Translations under genes and position numbers: made by a program
Notes under the pieces: generated by a model
What the model was told of the DNA's origin: nothing
The model's input: only the letters and a program-made list of their open reading frames with translations
Databases searched by the model: none
Part shown: positions 13,645-20,395 of the stretch, one piece after another
Layout: each line of letters begins with the position of its first letter
Position numbering within the stretch: position 1 is the first letter of the stretch
Assembly (NCBI GenBank): GCA_020849855.1
Contig: JADZFO010000025.1
Span: forward strand, 1 to 35,611
Reading direction: 5' to 3'
DNA: 35,611 bases
Source of the DNA: a bacterium
Lineage (GTDB): Bacteria; 4484-113; JAFGCY01

Positions 13645-14637
13645 ATGCCCGCGTCCAGAGCTTTTGACCGCCTCAGCTTCGCCCTGGCCGACCCTAAGAC
13701 CTGCGTGCTCCTCTGGAGCTTCGCGGTCGAGGGCCGCCTGAATACTGATCTCCTGGCCCTCATCGGCCTGCGGGATGTGGATGCCGATCTGCTGGAGGAT
13801 ATCTATGCCTCGCAGCTGGCGGACCTGCGGGCGCTGCACCGGGGCAGCCGCCTCTTCAACAATGACGACCTGCGCCGCATGGCGCACTCGCATGTCATGC
13901 ACCTGGTAACCCGCGGAGCGCTGGATGAATCCCTCGACGGCATCCGCAGCAGCCAGCGGGCCATGCAGGCCGTGCGCCGGATGCCGCTGTGGATGCGCGA
14001 CCCGGAGCTGGATGAGCTTGAGCGCCTGGCGCGCCGGGAGGCCGCCAGCGTCCGCCTGCTGGAGGTGCATACCCGCCGGGACGAACTGCTGGCCCGCCGG
14101 GCCGCGGCTCAGGCTGCGCAGTCATCGCTGCCTCAGGCAGCACCCTCATCGCAGGCTCAGGCAGCGCCGGCTTCAGTGCCGCAGGCCGGGCCCTCATCGC
14201 AGGCTGATGCTGAAGCTCAGGCACTGAGCCCGTCGGATAGCCCCGCGGATAGCCCGGCCCCGGCACAGGATCCGCTGCAGACGCCGGTGCAAGCGCAGGC
14301 ACCGAAGCAGGCACCGACGCCGGAACAGACGCACACACGGGCCGTTGGTGTGGACAGCGAGCACGATGCGCAGGAGCCAGAGGATGGAGCTGGCGGGCAG
14401 TCCGGGCATGAAGCAGCAGCCAGCATCTCAGACCCCGGCAGCGCGGAGCAGAAGGTTAAAGAAAGTGCGGTGGATAGCGCAAAAACGGCCTTTCTTGTTT
14501 CAAATCAGGCCGCGCAGGTTAAATCTGCGGCCCGGCCGGGCCCCCTGCAGCCCGCTGGTCAGGGCCGGCGCAAGGCCGCGCTGGCCCGCAGCCTGAGCAA
14601 AAGGGTCAGCGCTGGCGGGCCCAGAACTTCACGCTAG
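13645..14637 (+). CDS. Hypothetical protein with helical N-terminus and Ala/Gln/Pro-rich tail
   Basis: The ATG at 13645 has a GGAG Shine-Dalgarno sequence; an in-frame ATG at 13612 would lie at or before the transcription start, so it is rejected. The 330-aa product has a folded-looking, helical first half (to about residue 155) with many leucines and charged residues (LADPKTCVLLWSFAVEGRL, LEDIYASQLADLRALHRG). It then has about 130 residues of low-complexity sequence built on repeats such as QAAPSSQAQ, and a basic C-terminus. No signal peptide or membrane helix is visible. I recognise no family. A strong promoter drives it alone. Its end overlaps the convergent hexapeptide-repeat gene by 32 bases. 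Confidence 0.7.
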   Translation: MPASRAFDRLSFALADPKTCVLLWSFAVEGRLNTDLLALIGLRDVDADLLEDIYASQLADLRALHRGSRLFNNDDLRRMAHSHVMHLVTRGALDESLDGIRSSQRAMQAVRRMPLWMRDPELDELERLARREAASVRLLEVHTRRDELLARRAAAQAAQSSLPQAAPSSQAQAAPASVPQAGPSSQADAEAQALSPSDSPADSPAPAQDPLQTPVQAQAPKQAPTPEQTHTRAVGVDSEHDAQEPEDGAGGQSGHEAAASISDPGSAEQKVKESAVDSAKTAFLVSNQAAQVKSAARPGPLQPAGQGRRKAALARSLSKRVSAGGPRTSR

Positions 14638-15496
14638 GCAAAAGGAAGCGCATGAAGGACAGCTCGGCGGGACTGCGCAGCTTGCTGTAGGTCCGGTCAC
14701 GCAGGTCGAAGACAGAGATTCCGCGGGCCTCCAGGGCCGGGATGTCCACCTCGTCCTCCAGCACCATGATCCCGTCGCCATACGGCTCATGCATCAGGTG
14801 CTGTGCATCCTCCAGCAGCATCGCCACGCGCTCTTCGGCGCCGGCCTCTGCCTCGCGCTCCAGGCGGCTGCGGCGCCAGTCGGCCAGGCGGCCCAGCAGC
14901 ATCATGAGCTGCTGCTCAAAGTCCAGCTCGGCATAGGGCTCGCCAAGGCGACCGGTCAGGTCGCGCGCCGGGTTGCCGCCCCATACTGTATTGCGTGGTA
15001 TATCCTTCGTCACGATAGATCCAGCCAGCACCAGGGCCTTCTCGCCAATGCTCACCGGCGCGATGCTGCACTGCACGCCGATCCAGGCATCCTCGCCCAG
15101 GCTGCAGGGCGCCTCGTTGCCCTCTCCATATCGGCAGCCCTGCAGCGGGTCGCCGCCCGAGAAGTGGGTCCAGAGGTTGCTGTAGGCGCTGATGGTGCAG
15201 CCGCGGCCGATGCGCAGCGGGGCGGTGCAGTTGAGGATCACGTTCTGGCCGATCCAGCTGCACTCGCCGATCTCCAGCTCCTCATAGCCATAGATGGTGG
15301 TGTGGTTGTGGATGGTGACCCAGTCACCGATCTTCACCCGCCGGGCCAGAATCCGCACGTCATCGCCAATGCTTACGTTGTCGCCAATCTCGATGCTCTC
15401 CGCCGGCCCGCCGATGCCGCCGCAGATCACTCGCTCGCCGCAGCTCAGGTCCGCGCCGACTTTCAGCTCCCGGGTGTTCGCGCTCAGGCCGGCCAT
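14606..15496 (-). CDS. Left-handed beta-helix (hexapeptide repeat) acyltransferase-like protein
   Basis: The chosen ATG at 15496 follows the previous gene's stop as TGAGATG, giving 296 residues; a longer frame to 15586 only reads the neighbour's coding repeats. Residues about 10-175 are isoleucine/valine hexapeptide repeats (IEIGDNVSIGDDVRI, VKIGDWVTIHNHTTI, IGECSWIGQNVILN). They end with the family's usual VWGGNPARD. The region around WTHFSGGDPLQG is a loop of the kind that holds the acceptor site. Such proteins are acetyl- or acyltransferases, often acting on sugars. The C-terminal 120 residues are an unfamiliar helical domain. It is the last gene of a three-gene set with 15498-16304 and 16326-16898. 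Confidence 0.82.
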   Translation of the reverse strand: MAGLSANTRELKVGADLSCGERVICGGIGGPAESIEIGDNVSIGDDVRILARRVKIGDWVTIHNHTTIYGYEELEIGECSWIGQNVILNCTAPLRIGRGCTISAYSNLWTHFSGGDPLQGCRYGEGNEAPCSLGEDAWIGVQCSIAPVSIGEKALVLAGSIVTKDIPRNTVWGGNPARDLTGRLGEPYAELDFEQQLMMLLGRLADWRRSRLEREAEAGAEERVAMLLEDAQHLMHEPYGDGIMVLEDEVDIPALEARGISVFDLRDRTYSKLRSPAELSFMRFLLPSVKFWARQR

Positions 15497-15497
15497 C

Positions 15498-16304
15498 TCA
15501 GGCCCCACCGGCCTTATCGGCCCCGCTGTCAGCCCCGCTGTCAGCCCCGCTATCTGTCCCGTCTTCTCCTTCGCCCTCGCCTTCACCCGTCTGACCCTGC
15601 TTGCGGCGCTTGCGGTTCTCTTCCAGCAGGCGCTGGGCTTCTTCCTCGCTCATCACGTTCTCGGGGTCATAGCGCTCGTCGCCTTCCTTCGGCACGTCGC
15701 GCATCGTCTCGGGCAGGTTCTCCAGCTCGAACTTCTCGGCCGGCCGCAGCAGGGCCTCACGGATCGGCTCCGGCGGCAGGCCGTAGTACTGCACCTCGCA
15801 GGGCTGCATCTGGTAGACCCACCAGTCGCCCTCGCTGCGGACCCAGACCGTCTCGTCCAGGGGCAGCTCCGTGACCTGGCCCTCCACGGGGTACTCGGAC
15901 CTGCCGCCCACCAGGGCCCAGTCGCCGTCAAGCGTCGCGCTGATCAGCTCGGCCTTGATGCCGTCGGCGGCGGCCCGCAGGTTCTTCTGGGTCGCGGGGT
16001 CGAAGGTGGGGAACTGACCGTGATACTTCTTGATTTGCAGCTCGATGGACTCAGTGTTGAGCTGCTGGTTCGCCGGGCTGAGCATGCGGGTCAGGCTGAG
16101 GTAATCGAAGAGCCGGCTGGCGCAGTAGTACTCCACCGCCCGCTCCCGCAGCCGCGCCTCGTCGGCCTGGCCGGGGGCGCGGTAACGCGGCACGGTGGCC
16201 AGGGCGAAGCCGCCGCCCAGCACTATGCCCAGCAGCGGGATAAGCCAGATCAGCGGGCTGCTGCGCGGCTTCTGCGGCGGCTTCTGGGGCTGCTTCTTTT
16301 TCAC
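15498..16304 (-). CDS. Membrane-anchored protein with acidic repeat tail
   Basis: The 268-aa product has a basic, Pro-rich cytoplasmic start (KKKQPQKPPQKPR), one membrane helix (about residues 17-36, LIWLIPLLGIVLGGGFALAT) and an exported domain. The exported part has alternating helices and a beta-rich region around WALVGGRSEYPVEGQVTELP and TVWVRSEGDWWVYQM, which recalls small NTF2-like or lipoprotein-type folds. The tail (from about 235) is acidic and repetitive: GEGEGE and then SGAD repeated three times, with a matching repeat in the DNA at about 15527-15552. It is 21 bases after the DinB-like gene. I recognise no family. Confidence 0.72.
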   Translation of the reverse strand: MKKKQPQKPPQKPRSSPLIWLIPLLGIVLGGGFALATVPRYRAPGQADEARLRERAVEYYCASRLFDYLSLTRMLSPANQQLNTESIELQIKKYHGQFPTFDPATQKNLRAAADGIKAELISATLDGDWALVGGRSEYPVEGQVTELPLDETVWVRSEGDWWVYQMQPCEVQYYGLPPEPIREALLRPAEKFELENLPETMRDVPKEGDERYDPENVMSEEEAQRLLEENRKRRKQGQTGEGEGEGEDGTDSGADSGADSGADKAGGA

Positions 16305-16325
16305 GGCCTAATGATAGCAAGCCCG

Positions 16326-16898
16326 TCAGAGCGGCTGCATGACGCTCAGGTACTGCCGCCATGGCCCGACTTCCTCGCGGTACTGCCTTGCCAGCACCCG
16401 GTTGATCTGCAGCAGGTGCGCCAGGTCATGCGCGGTCCAGGTGGCCAGCAGCTGGCGCATGCTGACACGGCCCAGCTGCGGGTGCAGGCCGCAAAGCCCC
16501 AGCTGCTCCTCCTGCAGATCCAGGCCGCGCAGGAAGTCCAGGTTCTCAGCCCGCAGCCGGGCGAAGTCAGCCAGCAGCTCATCGATGCTGCGGCCCTGGC
16601 TGTCCCTGAACATCGCCGTGCGGTCAAAGGTCTCGAAGGCCAGGCTCTCGCCATGCTCCAGGATGCGGCTGATCCGCACCCGCCAGTCAGTCTTCTCGCC
16701 ATGCAGCAGATGCCCGGCAACGTCAAAGGGGCTCCATGTCCCCGGCCCCTCCGTGGCCCGCAGCCACTGCTCGGGCAGGCCGCTGAGCTGCAGGCTCAGA
16801 AGTGCCGGAGTGCGCTCCAGGATCAGCAGGCTGTCCTGGAGGCTGAAGGGAATAGCGGCCGGGCTGGCCGGGGCGGTGGGCTGGACTGGCTGGCTCAT
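16326..16898 (-). CDS. DinB-like metal-site protein
   Basis: This 190-aa protein belongs to the DinB_2/YfiT-like group. Key pattern: FDVAGHLLHGE (about residues 58-68) early, and WTAHDLAHLLQINRVLA (about 154-170) late, which gives the His triad of metal-binding four-helix bundles. The frame is open to 17087, but the ATG at 16898 is the first start that fits the family length. It has no Shine-Dalgarno sequence. An extended -10 (TGCTATGCT) ends six bases upstream, again suggesting a leaderless RNA. It heads a set with the anchored acidic protein and the hexapeptide-repeat protein. It is divergent from the transaldolase gene. Function unknown. Confidence 0.8.
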   Translation of the reverse strand: MSQPVQPTAPASPAAIPFSLQDSLLILERTPALLSLQLSGLPEQWLRATEGPGTWSPFDVAGHLLHGEKTDWRVRISRILEHGESLAFETFDRTAMFRDSQGRSIDELLADFARLRAENLDFLRGLDLQEEQLGLCGLHPQLGRVSMRQLLATWTAHDLAHLLQINRVLARQYREEVGPWRQYLSVMQPL

Positions 16899-16904
16899 GC
16901 AGGC

Positions 16905-16913
16905 AGCATAGCA
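16905..16913 (-). promoter_or_regulatory. Extended -10 TGC-TATGCT upstream of the DinB-like gene
   Basis: On the minus strand TGCTATGCT is followed by six bases and the ATG at 16898, with no Shine-Dalgarno sequence. On the plus strand a TAAAAT box at 16920-16925 could serve the divergent transaldolase gene. Confidence 0.4.
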
Positions 16914-16968
16914 AGGGTGTAAAATCCTGCGGCGCCGGCGCCAGCTGCCGGCCCCGGGGGTTGTCGAT

Positions 16969-17619
16969 ATGCAGATCTTCCTTGATACAGCCAATCTTGA
17001 TGAGATTCGCCAGGGCGTGGCGATGGGCGTGGTTGACGGCGTCACCACCAACCCCTCGCTGGTGGCCAAGGAGCAGTGCAAGTTCAAGGACCGCGTGCTG
17101 GAGATCTGCGATGTGGTGCAGGGCCCCGTCAGCGCCGAGGTGGTGGCGACGGACTACGAAGGCATGCTCTCCCAGGGCCGCGAGATCGCCGCCTGGCACA
17201 AGCATGTGGTGGTCAAGATCCCGCTGATTCCCGCCGGCATCGCCGCCATCCGGACCCTCAGCGCTGAGGGCATCCGCACCAACTGCACCCTCTGCTTCAG
17301 CCTCAACCAGGCCTGGCTGGCGGCCAAGGCCGGGGCAACCTATATCAGCCCCTTCGTCGGCCGCCTCGATGACATCGGCAACAACGGCATGGCCCTGATC
17401 GAGGAGATCCGCGCGGCCTACGACAACTATGGCTTCGAGACCAAGCTGCTGGCGGCCTCGCTGCGGCACCCGGAGCATGTGCGCCAGTGCCTGCTGGCGG
17501 GCGCAGATGTGGGCACCCTGCCCTTTGGCGTGCTGAAGTCACTCTTCAGCCACCCGCTGACCGACAAGGGCCTCAAGGCCTTCCTTGACGACTGGGAGAA
17601 GGTCAAGGACCTGGTCTAG
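16969..17619 (+). CDS. tal: Transaldolase, small TalC/MipB type
   Basis: This cytoplasmic enzyme of the non-oxidative pentose phosphate pathway moves dihydroxyacetone units between sugar phosphates. The 216-aa length fits the short TalC/FSA family. K83 in VVVKIP is the Schiff-base lysine; TTNPS (26-30) and AASLRHP are also conserved. E57 (SAEV) and F129 (SPFVGR) match transaldolases, whereas fructose-6-phosphate aldolases have Gln and Tyr at these sites, so I predict transaldolase activity. Odd: LIPAG follows the lysine motif where the family usually has MTEEG or similar. It is transcribed alone, and makes erythrose-4-phosphate, the substrate of the aro cluster next to it. Confidence 0.93.
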   Translation: MQIFLDTANLDEIRQGVAMGVVDGVTTNPSLVAKEQCKFKDRVLEICDVVQGPVSAEVVATDYEGMLSQGREIAAWHKHVVVKIPLIPAGIAAIRTLSAEGIRTNCTLCFSLNQAWLAAKAGATYISPFVGRLDDIGNNGMALIEEIRAAYDNYGFETKLLAASLRHPEHVRQCLLAGADVGTLPFGVLKSLFSHPLTDKGLKAFLDDWEKVKDLV

Positions 17620-18008
17620 CTGCAGCGCCCAAAGTGTCGTCCTGGAGCCTTGCCTGCAAGACAGTGCTGACGGCGGTCTTAAGTGGCTGTGCATGAGGCG
17701 CGGCAGCATACGGCCATTGGGCTGCAGCCGAAACCAGGTCTGCCCTGCCACTGCCAGCAACAGCATCCGCGCTCAAGCCGGGCTGCGCTAAATCGCAGTC
17801 AGGAGCTGGCAGTCATGCTTGGGGTAAGGGCGCGCCGAAGTCCGCAGCAAAGCTGCCTGCAGCGGCTGAACAAGCGCAGGCTGGCGGCAGTCAGAGCTGC
17901 TTGTTCTGCGGGTGTTAAGGGGCCGGAGGCCCGCTTAGGGAAAGTCCTGCCGTCTAGCGAGCAGGCAGGAGCAGGTGGCCGCCAGCCCGGCGGCCACGTC
18001 TTAGCTGC
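17620..18008. other. Gene-free interval with hairpins
   Basis: No credible gene is visible. The plus-strand frame at 17683-18012 has no family-like features and no Shine-Dalgarno sequence. The interval holds two hairpins near its right end: TCCTGCC/GGCAGGA (about 17945-17970) and the strong GTGGCCGCC/GGCGGCCAC (17975-17997). Confidence 0.5.
17975..17997 (-). terminator. GC-rich hairpin after the 31-aa peptide gene
   Basis: A nine-base perfect stem with a five-base loop lies 11 bases past the stop of the 31-aa ORF (minus strand). There is no T-tract, so it may only stabilise the RNA end or be an intergenic palindrome. Confidence 0.4.
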
Positions 18009-18104
18009 CTAATACTGCGGGCGGAACTTGACCCACCAGACGATGAGTCCGAGTAGGACTACAACGAGCGCACCCTGCGTAATCGGGCTGTACAGGAAAT
18101 CCAT
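18009..18104 (-). CDS. 31-aa single-pass membrane peptide
   Basis: The peptide MDFLYSPITQGALVVVLLGL continues IVWWVKFRPQY. It has one membrane helix (about residues 11-25), a Trp-Trp interface and a basic tail. An AGGAGG Shine-Dalgarno sequence lies six bases before the ATG. A perfect extended -10 (TGCTATAAT) lies about 40 bases upstream, and a hairpin follows the stop. Promoter, ribosome site, start, stop and hairpin are all in place, so this is the best supported of the tiny genes here. It lies downstream of aroQ but has its own promoter. I recognise no family. Confidence 0.7.
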   Translation of the reverse strand: MDFLYSPITQGALVVVLLGLIVWWVKFRPQY

Positions 18105-18142
18105 GCGGTTCCTCCTGAGTGCATACCATCCGGGAAAGGCCA

Positions 18143-18151
18143 ATTATAGCA
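18143..18151 (-). promoter_or_regulatory. Extended -10 promoter for the 31-aa peptide gene
   Basis: On the minus strand TGC precedes TATAAT, a consensus extended -10 that needs no good -35; none is seen. The RNA would start near 18136, leaving a leader of about 30 bases that holds AGGAGG. Confidence 0.65.
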
Positions 18152-18214
18152 AAGCGGTGCCTGTCTTCACAGTAGGCGCCTTTATCAGATCCTGCGCCAA
18201 GGAGCCCGCTTGCT

Positions 18215-18673
18215 TCAATCGGCCCCGGCACTCAGTTCATGCAGCAGCCTCAGCCCCGCCAGATAACTGTGCAGGCCAAATCCCGCCACCACGCCTCGGC
18301 AGACCGCCGCGGTCAGGCTGCGCTGGCGGAAGTCCTCGCGGTTGTGGATGTTGCTCAGATGCACTTCGATACAAGTAAGCTGGCTCGCCGCCAGCGCGTC
18401 ACGGATCGCCACGCTTGTGTGGGAGTAGCCACCGGGGTTGATCAGGATGCCGCTGGCCCAGGCCTGGGCTTCCTGAACCCCATCGATGATCTCGCCCTCG
18501 TGGTTGCTCTGCAGGCTGCGCAGTCCGGCGCCCAGGACCGCCGCTTCCTGTGCCAGCCGGGCGTCAAGCTGCTCCAGGCTCAGGCTGCCGTAGACCTCCG
18601 GCTCCCGCGAGCCAAGCAGGTTCAGGTTGGGGCCGTGGATGACCAGGTACCAGCGCATGCGCCATTTAATCAT
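18215..18673 (-). CDS. aroQ: 3-dehydroquinate dehydratase, type II
   Basis: This enzyme removes water from 3-dehydroquinate to give 3-dehydroshikimate, the third shikimate-pathway step. The 152-aa length and motifs are those of the dodecameric type II enzyme: HGPNLNLLGSREPEVYG with catalytic Tyr28, the substrate loop NPGGYSHTSVAI, and EVHLSNIHNREDFRQRS. An internal ATG at 18658 (MRWYLVIHGPN) matches the family's usual start better, so five residues may be extra. Neither start has a clear Shine-Dalgarno sequence. It is the last gene of the trp-aro cluster, 33 bases after aroKB. Confidence 0.95.
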   Translation of the reverse strand: MIKWRMRWYLVIHGPNLNLLGSREPEVYGSLSLEQLDARLAQEAAVLGAGLRSLQSNHEGEIIDGVQEAQAWASGILINPGGYSHTSVAIRDALAASQLTCIEVHLSNIHNREDFRQRSLTAAVCRGVVAGFGLHSYLAGLRLLHELSAGAD

Positions 18674-18706
18674 GAGTGCGGGCTGCGGCCGGATTGTCTG
18701 GCCGGA

Positions 18707-20305
18707 CTAAGGGGTGATTGCTTCCAGCGACTCCATGATCAGCTTGTCCTCGATGCCCTCGCGGATCAGCACCTCGCCGGGCTTGACCGGCAGGATCATG
18801 GTGGCGCCTTGAGTGCTGACCTTCTTGTCCAGGTGGACGAAGTCCAGCAGGCGCTGCGGCCGCGACATGGCATGCGTCACCGGCAGCCCGGCCTTCAGCA
18901 GCAGGGTGCGCAGCCGCACCTGCAGGCCGCCGGCAGTCAGGCCCAGGCGCTTGCCGATCCAGGCCGCGCAGAGCATGCCAAGGCCGACCGCCTGGCCATG
19001 GGTCAGCAGCACGAAGCCCGAGTCGGCCTCCAGGGCATGGCCGATGGTGTGCCCCAGGTTCAACACCCGGCGCAGGCCGCCTTCAAGCGGGTCGCGGCTG
19101 ACGATCTCGGCCTTGACCTTCACGCAGCGGCGCACCAGGTCCTCGGCGATGTCGAGGTCCAGTTCCAGCAGGCGGGCGGCCTGCTGCTCCAGCAGCTCGA
19201 AGAGACCCGGGTCGGCGATCAGGCCGCTCTTGATCATCTCGGCAATGCCGGAGCTCAGCTCCACCGGCGGCAGGGTCTTCAGAGCGCTGACATCAACCAG
19301 CACCGCCTCCGGCTGGTGGTAGCTGCCCACCAGGTTCTTCACCCCCGCCAGGTCGATGGCTGTCTTGCCGCCGACCGCCGCGTCCACCATGGCCAGCAGG
19401 GAGGTTGGCACCTGGATCAGCCGCAGGCCCCGCATGTAGAGCGAGGCCGCCAGCGCGGCAACATCGCCCACCACGCCGCCGCCGACCGCCAGCACCGGGG
19501 CCTTGCGGTCCAGGCGCAGCCCGGCCATTTCCGTCAGCAGCTCGCCAAGTGTCTGGAAGCTCTTGTGGTGCTCGCCGGCGGGGAAGGACAGCAGCGGCGC
19601 CTCGATGCCAAGCTGCTGCAGCATATTGCTCAGCGGCCGGGCATAGAGCGGCGCCACGTTCTGGTCGGTGATGATCACCACCTTCGAAGCGCCCTCGCAC
19701 TGCAGGCGCCAGGCCTCGGCGTCGTTCAGCAGGCCGCGGCGCAGGACGACCGGATAGCTGCAGCGCTCCGGCGCGAAGCCGACCGCCACTTCCTCCAGGC
19801 CGGTCAGTTCGGCAATGCGGTCGCAGCACTCAGCGATGCTCAGGCCGGAGGTGTCCAGGCGCAGCGGCAGGCTGCGGTAAAGGTAGTCGCGCTCTTCCAG
19901 CAGCCGGGCGATGGCCTCGGCGCGGCCCTCCTCGGGCAGCAGCGGCAGATGGGTCTTGCCCACCAGGCGCTGCGCCAGTACTTCCGCGCTGGCCTGCAGG
20001 CAGACCACCGGGCCACAGGCCTCCAGCATCGCCCGGTTCTCGGGGATCAGCAGCGTTCCGCCGCCGGTGGCGATGACGCAGCCGCTGGCCGCGCCGAGCT
20101 CCCGCACCATATCCCTTTCAAGCTGACGAAAGTGAGACTCGCCATCCTGCTCGAAGATATCTGTGATGCTGCGGCCCTCGCGCTGGCTGATCTGCTCGTC
20201 TGTATCCAGAAACCTGAAGCCGAGCCGGCGCGCAAGCAGCGGCCCGATGCTGCTCTTTCCGGTGCCCATGAATCCCGTGAGGACTACGTTCCGCAGGCCC
20301 GCCAC
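18707..20305 (-). CDS. aroKB: Bifunctional shikimate kinase / 3-dehydroquinate synthase
   Basis: This fused enzyme covers steps 5 and 2 of the shikimate pathway. The kinase domain (about residues 1-165) shows the Walker A loop GFMGTGKS (11-18), the D-T-D motif (34-36), R60 and GGGT (81-84). The synthase domain (about 180-532) shows GGGVVGD, VPTSLLAMVDAAVGGKTAID and likely zinc ligands E356, H419 and H436, with GHTIGHA. The frame is open to 20380. However, a GTG at 20305 has a perfect AGGAGG six bases away and starts right at the kinase fold, so it is chosen (532 aa). The 90 bases after aroC are the largest gap inside the cluster. Similar AroK-AroB fusions are known in Thermotoga and Bifidobacterium. 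Confidence 0.95.
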   Translation of the reverse strand: MAGLRNVVLTGFMGTGKSSIGPLLARRLGFRFLDTDEQISQREGRSITDIFEQDGESHFRQLERDMVRELGAASGCVIATGGGTLLIPENRAMLEACGPVVCLQASAEVLAQRLVGKTHLPLLPEEGRAEAIARLLEERDYLYRSLPLRLDTSGLSIAECCDRIAELTGLEEVAVGFAPERCSYPVVLRRGLLNDAEAWRLQCEGASKVVIITDQNVAPLYARPLSNMLQQLGIEAPLLSFPAGEHHKSFQTLGELLTEMAGLRLDRKAPVLAVGGGVVGDVAALAASLYMRGLRLIQVPTSLLAMVDAAVGGKTAIDLAGVKNLVGSYHQPEAVLVDVSALKTLPPVELSSGIAEMIKSGLIADPGLFELLEQQAARLLELDLDIAEDLVRRCVKVKAEIVSRDPLEGGLRRVLNLGHTIGHALEADSGFVLLTHGQAVGLGMLCAAWIGKRLGLTAGGLQVRLRTLLLKAGLPVTHAMSRPQRLLDFVHLDKKVSTQGATMILPVKPGEVLIREGIEDKLIMESLEAITP

Positions 20306-20395
20306 CCCTGACCTCCTGGCAGAAACATCATAGCGCCTTAAACCGCGGCAACGCCGCTTGTCGGGGGAAAATCCCTGCACAGAAGATCAATTGAT

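Noticed and set aside
17683..18012. 109-codon plus-strand frame after the transaldolase gene
   Set aside because: No Shine-Dalgarno sequence, no hydrophobic or domain-like pattern, and it ends in hairpin sequence.
18239..20311. Plus-strand open frame of 690 codons opposite aroQ and aroKB
   Set aside because: Gln/His/Arg-rich shadow of two well-supported enzymes, with no Shine-Dalgarno sequence or recognisable domain.
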